Shown here: positions 9,553-18,761 of the stretch, in pieces
Layout of the letters: every line of letters starts with the position of its first letter
How positions within the stretch are numbered: the first letter of the stretch is position 1
DNA from: Streptomyces silvae
GTDB taxonomy: Bacteria; Actinomycetota; Actinomycetes; Streptomycetales; Streptomycetaceae
Direction of reading: 5' to 3'
Length of the DNA: 64,000 nt
NCBI RefSeq assembly: GCF_016745505.1
Contig: NZ_JAERUC010000034.1
Span: 1-64,000, forward strand
Position numbers and translations under genes: made by a program
Notes under the pieces: generated by a model
The model's database searches: none
The model's input: the letters and a program-made list of their open reading frames with translations, nothing else
What the model was told of the DNA's origin: nothing

Positions 9553-9971
9553 TCAACTCCGATGGTGAGGACGAGCTGCGGCCGAAAGGCCGTGGTTGCC
9601 TCGCCCGGCCGGATGCGGAGACGGTCCGTCCCGCTGCCGGTCGGGGCGAGTGAGGTGACGGAGCCCAGGGCCCCGCCCGGTGCTGACGCGGCCGGCTCCG
9701 CCGAGTGGCCGGTGGAGACCGGGACCGCGCCGGTGATGGTCCCCGGCACGGGCGTGGAGAGCGCCGGCCGGGTGTCGTGGGTGACCGCTGATCCGGTCGG
9801 TGTACCGGTGACCGGCACGCTGTCGTGGCTCCCGGCCGACCTCGCGATCGGGACCACGCTGTTGACACAGGTGTCCTCGCCCGGGGCGGCGAGCGCCGTG
9901 AGGCCCGGCACGGCGGCGAAGACCCTGCTCCGGGTGCGTCCGAGGCGTCCGGCGCCTCCCGGTCCGCTCAT
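9549..9971 (-). CDS. Small secreted-type protein, possible DNRLRE/CBM96-like fragment
   Basis: This 140-residue Thr/Pro/Ala-rich product is sandwiched between gmd and the propeller gene with ATGA overlaps at both ends, which argues strongly that it is translated. The N-terminus has only a weak hydrophobic stretch ([13 protein letters not shown]). The C-terminal half ([10 protein letters not shown] to [12 protein letters not shown]) resembles the last strands of the DNRLRE/CBM96 beta-sandwich found in actinobacterial surface proteins. It may be a truncated member or a short independent surface protein. No function can be assigned. Confidence 0.55.
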   Translation of the reverse strand: MSGPGGAGRLGRTRSRVFAAVPGLTALAAPGEDTCVNSVVPIARSAGSHDSVPVTGTPTGSAVTHDTRPALSTPVPGTITGAVPVSTGHSAEPAASAPGGALGSVTSLAPTGSGTDRLRIRPGEATTAFRPQLVLTIGVE

Positions 9972-10981
9972 CGGTCCACCCGCACCGCGGACCCCGCCAG
10001 CTGGTCGCTCAGCAGCCGGATGTCGGCGTCCACCATGATCCGGGCCAGCTCCCGCGACTTCACCTCCGGCTTCCAGCCGAGCAGTTCCTCCGCCTTGGAC
10101 GCGTCCCCGATCAGCGCGTCGACCTCGCTGGGACGCTCGTACTTCGGGTCGTAGCGCACATGCTCGGCCCAGTCGAGACCCGCGTGCTCGAAGGCGTACT
10201 CCAGGAACTGCCGGACGCTGACCCCCTCACCGGTGGCCACCACGTAGTCGTCGGGGGTGTCGCACTGGAGCATCCGCCACATCGCCTCCACGTACTCCGG
10301 GGCGTACCCCCAGTCGCGTACGGCGTCGAGGTTGCCCAGATGCAGCCGGTCCTGAAGGCCCGCCTTGATCCTCGCCACCCCGCGGGTGATCTTCCGGGTC
10401 ACGAAGGTCTCACCGCGGCGCGGGGACTCGTGGTTGAACAGGATGCCGTTGGTGGCGAACATCCCGTACGCCTCGCGGTAGTTGACCGTCGCCCAGTACG
10501 AGTACACCTTGGCCACGCTGTACGGGCTGCGCGGGTGGAACGGGGTGCTCTCGTTCTGCGGGGGCGGGCTCGCACCGAACATCTCGGAGGAGGACGCCTG
10601 GTAGACCCGGGTCTCGATGCGGCTGGCCCGGATCGCCTCCAGCAGCCGGACCGTTCCGAGCCCCGTGACGTCCCCGGTGTACAGCGGCGCGTCGAAGGAG
10701 ACCCGCACATGGGACTGCGCGCCGAGGTTGTAGACCTCGTCCGGCTGGATGTCCCGCAGCAGGTTCACCAGCGCGACCCCGTCGGAGAGATCGGCGTGAT
10801 GGAGCACGAAGGAACGATTCGCTTCCTCGGGGCCCTGATAGATGTGGTCGATCCGCTCGGTGTTGAAGCTCGACGAGCGGCGTATCAGGCCGTGGACCGT
10901 GTACCCCTTCTCGAGCAGCAGCTCCGCCAGGTACGAACCGTCCTGTCCGGTCACGCCGGTGATGAGTGCGGTTTTTGCCAT
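9968..10981 (-). CDS. gmd: GDP-mannose 4,6-dehydratase
   Basis: This short-chain dehydrogenase-type enzyme of 337 residues converts GDP-mannose to GDP-4-keto-6-deoxymannose, the first step to GDP-fucose. Visible features are the NADP-binding [15 protein letters not shown] at the N-terminus, the family-specific [14 protein letters not shown], the catalytic YSVAK (in [12 protein letters not shown]) and the substrate loop [16 protein letters not shown]. Length is normal for the family. It leads a leftward operon whose next gene overlaps by 4 bases. It diverges from fcl, separated by about 115 bases that must hold both promoters. Confidence 0.97.
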   Translation of the reverse strand: MAKTALITGVTGQDGSYLAELLLEKGYTVHGLIRRSSSFNTERIDHIYQGPEEANRSFVLHHADLSDGVALVNLLRDIQPDEVYNLGAQSHVRVSFDAPLYTGDVTGLGTVRLLEAIRASRIETRVYQASSSEMFGASPPPQNESTPFHPRSPYSVAKVYSYWATVNYREAYGMFATNGILFNHESPRRGETFVTRKITRGVARIKAGLQDRLHLGNLDAVRDWGYAPEYVEAMWRMLQCDTPDDYVVATGEGVSVRQFLEYAFEHAGLDWAEHVRYDPKYERPSEVDALIGDASKAEELLGWKPEVKSRELARIMVDADIRLLSDQLAGSAVRVDR

Positions 10982-11096
10982 GACTCCCCCCTTCTGTGGC
11001 CGCCCTGCGGGCGGTTCGGTTCACCGAAATATCTGTATCTGAGCGGAATGCGGCAAAGTGTCACCCGGGTGCCGGGCTGCTGGCAGAATCCGAGCC

Positions 11097-12080
11097 ATGA
11101 CGACCGACCTCCCCGGACCTTCCCGGGAATCCGCCCGCCCCCTGCTGCGCCCCGGCTCCCGCATATTCGTCGCGGGCCACCGCGGCCTCGTCGGGTCGGC
11201 CCTGGTGCGCCGCCTCACCGCCGACGGCCACGACGTGATCACCCGTGGCCGGGACGAGCTCGACCTGCGCGAGGCCGCGCCGACCGAGGCGTTCCTGCGT
11301 GACACCCGCCCGGACGCGGTCGTGCTGGCCGCCGCCAAGGTGGGCGGGATCATGGCCAACAGCACGCGTCCGGTGCAGTTCCTGGAGGACAACCTCCGGA
11401 TCCAGCTCGCCGTGATCGCGGGCGCGCACGCCGCCGGGATCCAGCGGCTGCTCTTCCTCGGCTCGTCGTGCATCTACCCCAAGCACGCCCCCCAGCCGAT
11501 CCCCGAGGACGCGCTGCTCACGGGCCCGCTGGAGCCGACCAACGAGGCCTACGCGCTGGCCAAGATCGCCGGGATCGTGCAGGTCCAGTCGTACCGCCGG
11601 CAGTACGGCGCCTCGTACATCAGCGCCATGCCCACCAATCTCTACGGCCCCGGGGACAACTTCGACCTGGAGACCTCGCACGTCCTGCCCGCCCTGATCC
11701 GCCGCTTCCACGAGGCGAAGCGGGACGGCGCGGACCAGGTCACGCTGTGGGGATCCGGCAGCCCCCGCCGCGAGTTCCTCCACGTCGACGACCTCGCCGC
11801 CGCCTGTGTGCGGCTGCTGGAGGTGTACGACGGTGCCGAACCGGTCAACGTCGGCTGCGGCGAGGACCTCACCATCCGCGAACTCGGCGAAACTGTGCGG
11901 GATGTGACGGAGTACCAGGGCGGCATCGTCTGGGACACCTCGAAGCCCGACGGCACCCCGCGCAAGCTCCTGGACGTGTCCCGGCTCTCCTCCCTCGGCT
12001 TCAAGCCGCAGATCCCCCTGCGGGACGGCATCGCCCGCACCTACGCCTGGTGGCTCGGCCGGAACGCCCCCCGGGGCTGA
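11097..12080 (+). CDS. fcl: GDP-L-fucose synthase (3,5-epimerase/4-reductase)
   Basis: The 327-residue enzyme finishes GDP-L-fucose synthesis from the Gmd product using NADPH. The Rossmann motif FVAGHRGLVGSALVRRL, the family stretch AAAKVGGIMAN, the loop FLGSSCIYPK and the catalytic YALAK (NEAYALAKIAG) are all present. The ATG at 11097 is preferred over an in-frame start 39 bases upstream because homology begins near RIFVAGHRG. It is divergent from gmd and convergent with the sugar transferase, from which it is separated by about 70 bases. Confidence 0.95.
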   Translation: MTTDLPGPSRESARPLLRPGSRIFVAGHRGLVGSALVRRLTADGHDVITRGRDELDLREAAPTEAFLRDTRPDAVVLAAAKVGGIMANSTRPVQFLEDNLRIQLAVIAGAHAAGIQRLLFLGSSCIYPKHAPQPIPEDALLTGPLEPTNEAYALAKIAGIVQVQSYRRQYGASYISAMPTNLYGPGDNFDLETSHVLPALIRRFHEAKRDGADQVTLWGSGSPRREFLHVDDLAAACVRLLEVYDGAEPVNVGCGEDLTIRELGETVRDVTEYQGGIVWDTSKPDGTPRKLLDVSRLSSLGFKPQIPLRDGIARTYAWWLGRNAPRG

Positions 12081-12152
12081 CGCTCCGGCCGGACGGCCGC
12101 GGTACGCACCGAACTCGTGCACGCCGGTCTCCTCGTGTCCCCCCACCACGTC

Positions 12153-13700
12153 TCAGTACGCCCCGCGGCCGTCGGTGACGGCGCGCACCGTGCGCGCCAG
12201 GAGCCCCATGTCCGTGACCACCGACCAGTTGTCGACGTACCAGAGGTCCAGCGAGACCGTCTCCTGCCAGGAGAGGTCCGACCGCCCGCTGACCTGCCAC
12301 AGACCGGTCAGGCCCGGCCGCACCGCCAGCCGCCGCAGCTCCCGCTCGTCGTAGTGCGACACCTCCTCCGGCAGTGGCGGACGGGGACCGACCAGGGACA
12401 TGTCACCCCGCAGCACGTTGAGGAGCTGAGGGAGCTCGTCCACGGACGTACGGCGCAGGGCGTGGCCGATGCGTGTCACACGGGGATCGCGGCGCATCTT
12501 GAACATCGGGCCCTCGCTCTCGTTCGCTGCCGAGAGCTGCTCCCTGCGGGACTCCGCGTCCGCCACCATCGTGCGGAACTTCCACATGGTGAACGGCCTG
12601 TTGTGCCGGCCGTGACGGATCTGCCGGTGGAAGACCGGCCCCGGCGACGAGAGCCGCACGGCCAGTGCCACCGCGAACAGGAGCGGCGCGAGCACCAGCA
12701 GCCCGAGCGCGGCGCCGGCCCGGTCCACGACGGTCTTGAGCACGGCCTGCGGGCCGCGCCGCAGCGGTGGTGCGACGTGCAGCAGGGTCAGCCCGGCGGC
12801 CGAGGCGGGCCGCACCCGGGCCGCGGCGACCCCCGACAGGTCCGAGAGCACGCAGAGGGCGAGACCGCCGTCGTGCAGGCCCCACGCCAGCCGGCGCAGC
12901 CGGTCGTCGTCGAGCTGGGGGCCGGGTGCGACGAGCACCAGATCCGCGTCGTGGGCGAAGGCGCCGCCCAGCACCGTGGAGACGTCGTCGTCGGCCGGCC
13001 TCGGCGCCAGCCGCCCCGTCACCGGAGTCCCGCAGTCCGGCGCCGCGGGGCCCACCGGGACCACTGCCACCGCCGTGTACGGGTGGTCCTCACGGGAGTT
13101 GAGCAGGCGCACCGCCCGGTCCAGTCCCGCCGCCTCACCGACCACCAGGACCCGGCGCACCCCCCGGCGCCCCGCCGTGCGTAACCCGCCCGCCGTCCCG
13201 GCGAGGACGGCCACGGCCAGGCCGGGCACCAGCGCCGCGACGGCGGCCGCCGGGTCGAGGTCACCGCCCGTCACGGCCAGCAGCACCGCCAGTAACCCGA
13301 CGAGCACCAGCCAGTCGCCCGAGGAGGCGCGGGCCGCCCCGGGCGCTTCCCCCGGCAGCCGCCGCTCGTACCGGCCGCGCGCCGCGCGCACCCCGGTCCA
13401 CACGAGTGCGGCCGACGCTCCGGCGGCCAGCGGTCCGGGCTGGTCGCCGGCCCGCAGCACTAGCCAGGCGGGAACTCCCAGGCCCAGCAGGTCGGTCAGG
13501 ACGAGGAAGGGCACACGCGGACCGGACGACTTCTTCGCCGGTGGTCTCTCCGCGTGATCGCGCTCAACGGTCGTCGGGGTGCTCCACACGCGCTCCGGAG
13601 CCACCGTGCGGTTCCGGGAAGCGGCGGTACGCGGTCGTGGTGCTCCCGCGAGCCCGACAGGCCCGGATATATCCGATTCAGGTATCTCGACATGCCCCAT
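12153..13700 (-). CDS. Polyprenyl-phosphate sugar-1-phosphate transferase (exopolysaccharide initiating enzyme)
   Basis: About 515 residues with a disordered N-terminus, several membrane segments (about 60-170), a nucleotide-binding-like middle domain (RRVLVVGEAAGLDRAV) and a C-terminal bacterial sugar transferase domain. The latter holds PVFHRQIRHGRHNRPFTMWKFRTM, RRTSVDELPQLLNVLRGDMS and VGPRPPLPEEV. It would transfer a sugar phosphate from a nucleotide sugar to undecaprenyl phosphate, starting the repeat unit. The ATG at 13700 has a G6 run immediately upstream. The frame stays open for a further 63 codons, but those residues do not resemble the family. Confidence 0.9.
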   Translation of the reverse strand: MGHVEIPESDISGPVGLAGAPRPRTAASRNRTVAPERVWSTPTTVERDHAERPPAKKSSGPRVPFLVLTDLLGLGVPAWLVLRAGDQPGPLAAGASAALVWTGVRAARGRYERRLPGEAPGAARASSGDWLVLVGLLAVLLAVTGGDLDPAAAVAALVPGLAVAVLAGTAGGLRTAGRRGVRRVLVVGEAAGLDRAVRLLNSREDHPYTAVAVVPVGPAAPDCGTPVTGRLAPRPADDDVSTVLGGAFAHDADLVLVAPGPQLDDDRLRRLAWGLHDGGLALCVLSDLSGVAAARVRPASAAGLTLLHVAPPLRRGPQAVLKTVVDRAGAALGLLVLAPLLFAVALAVRLSSPGPVFHRQIRHGRHNRPFTMWKFRTMVADAESRREQLSAANESEGPMFKMRRDPRVTRIGHALRRTSVDELPQLLNVLRGDMSLVGPRPPLPEEVSHYDERELRRLAVRPGLTGLWQVSGRSDLSWQETVSLDLWYVDNWSVVTDMGLLARTVRAVTDGRGAY

Positions 13701-13902
13701 GAACCCCCCAGCCACAGTTGCATCCCCACAAACGGGGCGCATCCGCCGATCCCATGGACAGACGGATGCGCCCTCGCTCGGTGCACGATATCCACACACG
13801 TGCCATTTCGCTGGAGTTCTCGTGAAGTTCAGACACAGCGGACGATGTGATCCGTGTCGCCCTCTCCGGAGGGTTGAAGGGGGCCACACCTAGAGTGGAG
13901 GG

Positions 13903-14280
13903 ATGGAACCGCTTTCCGAGGAACAGACCCGCAAACTCGTCGCGATCGTGGCGGACCTGGCCAGGCAGGGGCGTACGCCGGAGCTCCTGGAGTTCTTCGA
14001 CCACGGGCTGCCCGTCGACGTGCAGGACCCGGAGGGCAACACCGCCCTCATGCTCGCCGCGTACCACGGGCACACCGGGACGGTCGGGGCGCTCATCGCG
14101 CGCGGGGCCGACGTCGACCTCCGTAACGCCAGGGACCAGTCACCGGTGGCGGGGGCCCTGTTCAAGGGCGAGGACGCGATCGTCGCCGCGCTCGTCGCGG
14201 CGGGCGCCGACCTGGACGCGGGGACCCCCAGCGCGCGGGCCACGGCCGAGATGTTCGGGCGGACGGCACTGCTCACGTAG
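13903..14280 (+). CDS. Small ankyrin-repeat protein
   Basis: The 125-residue cytoplasmic protein consists of about three ankyrin repeats. One is clear (NTALMLAAYHGHTGTVGALI then ARGADVDLRN), and another reads SPVAGALFKGEDAIVAALVA then AGADLDAG. Ankyrin repeats mediate protein-protein contacts; the partner is unknown. In many bacteria small ankyrin proteins sit beside catalase genes, and here the convergent neighbour is catalase, sharing a terminator hairpin. Confidence 0.85.
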   Translation: MEPLSEEQTRKLVAIVADLARQGRTPELLEFFDHGLPVDVQDPEGNTALMLAAYHGHTGTVGALIARGADVDLRNARDQSPVAGALFKGEDAIVAALVAAGADLDAGTPSARATAEMFGRTALLT

Positions 14281-14292
14281 CCGCCCCGCACG

Positions 14293-14335
14293 CGTGAGGG
14301 CCCGGGGCGGCCGACCGCCGCCCCGGGCCCTCACG
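14293..14335. terminator. Bidirectional terminator hairpin between ankyrin gene and catalase
   Basis: A perfect 18-bp inverted repeat (14293-14310 pairing with 14318-14335, arm CGTGAGGGCCCGGGGCGG) with a 7-base loop lies between the two convergent stops. There is no U-run, which is usual for Streptomyces terminators. Confidence 0.85.
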
Positions 14336-14348
14336 TACAGCCGGTGGT

Positions 14349-15821
14349 TCAGGCCTGCTTGGAGGCCTTCAGAGCCTCGATGGCCTTGCGCACACCCTCA
14401 CCGTAGGCCGGGTCGGCCTGCGTGCAGTGGTTGATGTGACGCTCGACGGTGGCCTGGGAGGCGCCGTCGATGGCCCGGGCGGTGTTGCCGAAGAGGGCGT
14501 CCTGCTGCTCCGGGGTCATCGCCCGGAAGAGGTTGCCCGGCTGCTCGAAGTAGTTGTCGTCGTCCTCGCGGTAGTCGAACCGGTCGGCCGCGGCGCCGTC
14601 GAGCGCCAGACCCGGCTCGGCGAACTGCGGCTGCTCCGCCCAGCGGCCGTAGCTGTTCGGGGTGTAACCGGGGACCGCGCCCTGGTTGCCGTCCACGCGC
14701 AGCTGGCCGTCGCGGTGGTAGGTGTTGACGTTCTTCGCGCCGCGGGGCTGGTTCACCGGGATCTGGTGGTGGTTGACCCCGACGCGGTAGCGGGCCGCGT
14801 CACCGTACGAGAACAGCCGGCCCTGGAGCATGCGGTCGGGCGAGGCGCCCACGCCGGGCACGAGGTTGGCCGGGGTGAAGGCGGCCTGCTCCACGTCCGC
14901 GAAGTAGTTCTCCGGGTTGCGGTTGAGCTCGAACTCGCCGACCTCGATGAGCGGGTAGTCCTTCTTGGACCAGACCTTGGTGAGGTCGAACGGGTGGTAG
15001 CGGTACGTCGCGGCGTCCGCCTCCGGCATGACCTGGATGGAGAAGGTCCACTTCGGGTGGTCGCCGCGCTCGATGGCGTCGAACAGGTCCGCCTGCGAGG
15101 ACTCGCGGTCGTCGGCGACGATCGCGGCGGCCTCCTGGTCGGTCAGGTTCTTGATGCCCTGCTGCGTACGGAAGTGGAACTTCACCCAGAAGCGCTCGTT
15201 GCTCTCGTTGATGAACGAGTACGTGTGGGATCCGAAGCCGTGCATGTGGCGGTAGCCGTCGGGGATGCCGCGGTCCGACATGACGATGGTGATCTGGTGC
15301 AGCGCCTCGGGGAGGTTCGTCCAGAAGTCCCAGTTGTTCTCCGCCGACCGAAGGTTGGTGCGCGGGTCACGCTTCACGGCGCGGTTGAGGTCGGGGAAGT
15401 GGTGGGGGTCGCGGTGGAAGAAGACCGGCGTGTTGTTGCCGACGACGTCCCAGTTGCCCTCCTCCGTGTAGAAGCGGAGGGCGAAACCACGGATGTCGCG
15501 CTCGGCGTCGGCGGCGCCGCGCTCACCGGCGACGGTGGAGAACCGGGCGAAGACCTCCGTCTCCTTGCCGACCTCGGAGAAGAGGGCGGCACGCGAGTAA
15601 CGGGTGATGTCCTGCGTCACCTTGAAGGTGCCGAAGGCGCCGGACCCCTTGGCGTGCATACGACGCTCCGGGATGACCTCACGGCTGAAGTGGGCCAGTT
15701 TCTCCAGGAACCAGACGTCCTGGAGCAGCATCGGGCCACGCCGACCGGCGGTGACGGCGTTCTCGTTGTTCGCGACAGGTGCGCCGGCGGCAGTCGTCAG
15801 CGGCTTCGTGTTGTCAGAAAT
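14349..15821 (-). CDS. Monofunctional heme catalase, apparent ATT start
   Basis: The clade-3-size catalase (490 residues from the proposed start) breaks down hydrogen peroxide in the cytoplasm. The distal His lies in [10 protein letters not shown] and the distal Asn in [11 protein letters not shown]. The heme-tyrosine motif is [14 protein letters not shown]. The expected N-terminus [15 protein letters not shown] is intact, but the codon in front of it is ATT at 15821, 7 bases after GGAGGAG. No ATG, GTG or TTG occurs in frame nearby, and the next ATG falls inside the conserved region. The ATT may be a rare start codon or a point change from ATG. The gene lies 25 bases downstream of the Fur-type regulator and is probably co-transcribed with it. 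Confidence 0.92.
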   Translation of the reverse strand: MSDNTKPLTTAAGAPVANNENAVTAGRRGPMLLQDVWFLEKLAHFSREVIPERRMHAKGSGAFGTFKVTQDITRYSRAALFSEVGKETEVFARFSTVAGERGAADAERDIRGFALRFYTEEGNWDVVGNNTPVFFHRDPHHFPDLNRAVKRDPRTNLRSAENNWDFWTNLPEALHQITIVMSDRGIPDGYRHMHGFGSHTYSFINESNERFWVKFHFRTQQGIKNLTDQEAAAIVADDRESSQADLFDAIERGDHPKWTFSIQVMPEADAATYRYHPFDLTKVWSKKDYPLIEVGEFELNRNPENYFADVEQAAFTPANLVPGVGASPDRMLQGRLFSYGDAARYRVGVNHHQIPVNQPRGAKNVNTYHRDGQLRVDGNQGAVPGYTPNSYGRWAEQPQFAEPGLALDGAAADRFDYREDDDNYFEQPGNLFRAMTPEQQDALFGNTARAIDGASQATVERHINHCTQADPAYGEGVRKAIEALKASKQA

Positions 15822-15846
15822 TTTCCTGCTCCTCCGTGTGAAGACT

Positions 15847-16293
15847 TCAATGCACCGACTCCGGGTCCCGCCGGCCGCGCGCGGTCCGGCAACCGGGGCA
15901 CAGGCCCCAGTACGTGACCTCCACGTGGTCGATGGCGAACCCGTGGTCCTGGGGCGCCTCGGGGCGCGGAGAGCCCTGGGGGACATCGACGTCGGCGATC
16001 GTGCCGCACGAGCGGCAGACGACGTGCTGATGGTTGTCCCAGGACTGTCCCTCGTACCGTGCCGGAGAGTTCGGCAGGTCGATCCGCCGCGCCAGTCCGG
16101 CGTCGACGAGCGTCTTGAGTACGTCGTAGACGGCTTGGGTCGAGACCGCGCCGATGCGTGTACGGACCAGGGTGAGGAGGGTACTGACATCGGAGTGCGG
16201 GGCCTCGTGGACCGCCGAGAGCACGGCGACCCGGGGGCGGGTCACCCGCAACGACGCTTCCCGCAGGAGCGCCCTGGCCTCGGTTTCGATCAC
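15847..16293 (-). CDS. Fur-family repressor (CatR/PerR-like)
   Basis: The 148-residue regulator has the Fur winged helix ([20 protein letters not shown], then [20 protein letters not shown]). The C-terminal dimerisation domain has a metal site [12 protein letters not shown] and a second CxxC pair in LCPGC for structural zinc. In Streptomyces such proteins repress the adjacent catalase and themselves until oxidised by peroxide. The GTG at 16293 is chosen because it precedes the conserved N-terminus and follows a GGTGG site. A palindromic operator candidate lies just upstream. Confidence 0.92.
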   Translation of the reverse strand: MIETEARALLREASLRVTRPRVAVLSAVHEAPHSDVSTLLTLVRTRIGAVSTQAVYDVLKTLVDAGLARRIDLPNSPARYEGQSWDNHQHVVCRSCGTIADVDVPQGSPRPEAPQDHGFAIDHVEVTYWGLCPGCRTARGRRDPESVH

Positions 16294-16314
16294 GTACGCA
16301 GTGAACCACCTTTC

Positions 16315-16327
16315 TGGAATGATTCCA
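16315..16327. promoter_or_regulatory. Fur/CatR-type operator palindrome
   Basis: TGGAATGATTCCA is a perfect 6-1-6 inverted repeat located 22 bases upstream of the regulator start, in the divergent region shared with the ada-type gene. Its A/T-rich symmetrical form resembles Fur/PerR-class boxes and fits autoregulation of the regulator-catalase operon. Confidence 0.65.
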
Positions 16328-16425
16328 ATGAAAGACTGAAACCAGTTCTGGGGACCGGGGTGTGCAGGGAGCTTGATGTCCGATTCCCGCCAGCTCCGAG
16401 GGTGCGCATGACGCATCCTTGAAGC

Positions 16426-17913
16426 ATGACCAGCGACGACAGCAGGTACGAGGCGGTGACGAGCCGCGACGCCCGGTTCGACGGCGAGTTCTTCTTCGCC
16501 GTGTCCACGACGGGGATCTACTGCCGCCCGAGCTGCCCGGCCACCACGCCCAAGCGCCGGAACGTGACCTTCTTCCCGACCGCGGCCGCCGCCCAGAGCG
16601 GCGGGTTCCGTGCCTGCCGGCGCTGCCGCCCGGACGCGGTGCCCGGCTCGGCGGAGTGGAACGCCCGCGCCGACCTGGTGGGCCGCGCGATGCGACTGAT
16701 CGGCGACGGAGTCGTCGACCGCGAGGGCGTGGCCGGGCTGGCCGCGCGCCTCGGCTACAGCGCCCGCCAGGTGCAGCGCCAGCTGAACGCCGAGGTCGGC
16801 GCGGGCCCCATCGCGCTCGCCCGCGCCCAGCGGGCCCACACCGCGCGGGTCCTGCTCCAGACCACGACCTTGCAGGCCGCCGACGTCGCGTTCGCCGCCG
16901 GGTTCGCCAGCATCCGCCAGTTCAACGACACGGTCCGCGAGATCTACGCGCTCACACCCGGCGAGCTGCGCACCGCCCGCCCCGGCCGCTCCTCGCGCTT
17001 CGGTTCCGTCGGCGCCGCCGACGGGGCCGGGGGAGTGCCGCTGAGGCTCGCCTTCCGGGGACCGTACGCGACGGCCGGGATCTTCGACCACCTCGCCGCC
17101 CGCGCCCTGACCGGCATCGAGGAGATGGCCGGGGCGCGGGGCGACCGCACCTACCGGCGCACCCTGCGCCTGCCGCACGGAACCGGCATCGCCGAGGTCC
17201 AGGAGCGGACCGGCGACGGCTGGCTGGAGTGCCGGCTGCACCTCGGCGACCTGCGCGACCTGACGACCGCGACCCAGCGGATGCGCCGGCTCTTCGACCT
17301 GGACGCCGACCCCCACGCGGTCGCCGAACGCCTCGGCGCGGACCCCGCGCTGGCCCCGCTCGTCGCCCGTACGCCCGGACTGCGCGCCCCCGGAGCCGCC
17401 GACGTCCATGAGCTGGCCGTCCGGGCCGTCCTCGGCCAGCAGGTCTCCGTGGCCGCGGGCCGCCGGCTGGGCGGCGCCCTCGTCGCGGCCCACGGCGCAC
17501 CCCTCCAGGTGCCCAGCGGCGCCCTGACCCGTACGTTCCCCGACCCCGCGGACCTGGCGGAGGCCGGCCTGGAGGAGCTCGGGGTGCCCGCGTCCCGGCG
17601 CGACACCCTGCGCGCCGTCGCCGCCGCGCTGGCCGACGGGCGGATCGCGCTCGACCCGGGCGCCGACCGCGACCGGGCCGAGAAGGAACTCCTGACCCTG
17701 CGGGGCGTGGGACCCTGGACGGCCGGCTACATCCGCATGCGGGCGCTCGGCGACCCCGACGTGCTGCTGACCGGTGACGCGGCCCTCCGGGCGGGCCTGC
17801 GGCACACCGGTGCCGACGCGGTCGACGCGGAGGCCTGGCGCCCCTGGCGTACGTACGCCCTGCACCACCTCTGGAACGCCACTGCCGGCCGGTCCCGTCC
17901 GGTGGCAGCGTGA
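16426..17913 (+). CDS. Ada/AraC/AlkA fusion: methylphosphotriester sensor and 3-methyladenine DNA glycosylase
   Basis: The 495-residue alkylation-response protein has three parts. Residues 1-75 form the Ada zinc domain with four cysteines (C33, C37, C64, C67), one of which accepts methyl from phosphotriesters. Residues about 85-185 form an AraC-type HTH (LAARLGYSARQVQRQL, then ADVAFAAGFASIRQFNDTV). The remainder is an AlkA-type N-domain and HhH-GPD glycosylase (LRGVGPWTAGYI with the catalytic Asp in LLTGDAALRAG). It would sense DNA methylation, activate transcription and excise alkylated bases. The GTG that opens the next frame overlaps its stop, and the Ogt-type gene follows, so the two form an adaptive-response operon. 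Confidence 0.95.
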   Translation: MTSDDSRYEAVTSRDARFDGEFFFAVSTTGIYCRPSCPATTPKRRNVTFFPTAAAAQSGGFRACRRCRPDAVPGSAEWNARADLVGRAMRLIGDGVVDREGVAGLAARLGYSARQVQRQLNAEVGAGPIALARAQRAHTARVLLQTTTLQAADVAFAAGFASIRQFNDTVREIYALTPGELRTARPGRSSRFGSVGAADGAGGVPLRLAFRGPYATAGIFDHLAARALTGIEEMAGARGDRTYRRTLRLPHGTGIAEVQERTGDGWLECRLHLGDLRDLTTATQRMRRLFDLDADPHAVAERLGADPALAPLVARTPGLRAPGAADVHELAVRAVLGQQVSVAAGRRLGGALVAAHGAPLQVPSGALTRTFPDPADLAEAGLEELGVPASRRDTLRAVAAALADGRIALDPGADRDRAEKELLTLRGVGPWTAGYIRMRALGDPDVLLTGDAALRAGLRHTGADAVDAEAWRPWRTYALHHLWNATAGRSRPVAA

Positions 17914-17999
17914 CGTCCGAATCCCGCCAGCCGAATCGCCCCGGAACCCGCACAGTTGACGTACACGACACCGACGCACAGCCCGGAAGGACCACGACC

Positions 18000-18509
18000 A
18001 TGACGCTCTACACCACGATCGACAGCCCGCTCGGCGAGCTGCTGCTGGTGGGCGAGGAGTCGGCCACTGCACAGGGCGGCACCGCCCTCGCCTCGCTCTC
18101 CGTGCCGGGGCAGAAGGGCGGCGCCACGGTCCAGGACGGCTGGACGGAGAGCGCGGAGGCCTTCACCGTCATCGCGGGCGAACTCCGCGCGTACTTCGAG
18201 GGCAGCCGGACCCGCTTCGGGATCGAGCACGCCGCCGGCCGCGGCACCGACTTCCAGCGGCGCGTGTGGAAGGCCCTGGAGGACATCCCGTACGGCACGA
18301 CCCTCAGCTACGGCGAGATCGCCGCCCGGATCGGTGCGTCGCGCGCGGCGGTGCGCTCCGTCGGCACCGCGATCGGCGCCAACCCGCTGCTGGTCGTACG
18401 CCCCTGCCACCGGGTGATCGGCGCGAGCGGCGCCCTCACCGGCTACTCGGGCGGCCTCGACCGCAAGAGGCGGCTCCTGGACCTGGAGAGCCGCCACCGG
18501 GCGGTCTGA
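18000..18509 (+). CDS. ogt: Methylated-DNA-protein-cysteine methyltransferase
   Basis: The 169-residue suicide enzyme removes O6-methyl groups from guanine. The catalytic motif RPCHRVIG (Cys136) and the DNA-binding helix IPYGTTLSYGEIAARIGAS with ALTGYSGGLDRKRRLLDLE are intact. The ATG at 18000 has GGAAGG 8 bases upstream and matches the family start. A GTG at 17910 that overlaps the preceding stop would add 30 unrelated residues. It partners the Ada/AlkA fusion upstream. Confidence 0.95.
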   Translation: MTLYTTIDSPLGELLLVGEESATAQGGTALASLSVPGQKGGATVQDGWTESAEAFTVIAGELRAYFEGSRTRFGIEHAAGRGTDFQRRVWKALEDIPYGTTLSYGEIAARIGASRAAVRSVGTAIGANPLLVVRPCHRVIGASGALTGYSGGLDRKRRLLDLESRHRAV

Positions 18510-18761
18510 ACGGCCGCGTCCCGGTGGCTGGCCGAAACATGTCGCCCGCACGCGCCCCGAGTGGTCCGTCGCGACGGGAACGGCAGGCCCCGACCGGATC
18601 GGCCGGCGCTGCGACCGGGCCGCCGCCGTCCCCGGCTCCGCGCCATTGCCGTGAACCGCCCTCCCCGGCCCTCCTGGGCCGCTCCGGGCCGCGTTGTCAG
18701 TGCACGCCAGTAGGTTCATGAGTGTTCCGCCGGTCCGGCGGGAACACCCCCTCAGCTGTGC

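Noticed and set aside
13701..13889. 63-codon upstream extension of the polyprenyl-phosphate sugar transferase
   Set aside because: No similarity to the family, and the ATG at 13700 has a G-rich ribosome site.
15822..16190. Long N-terminal extension of catalase starting at 16190
   Set aside because: It lies inside the Fur-type gene in another frame, lacks a ribosome site and does not resemble catalase.
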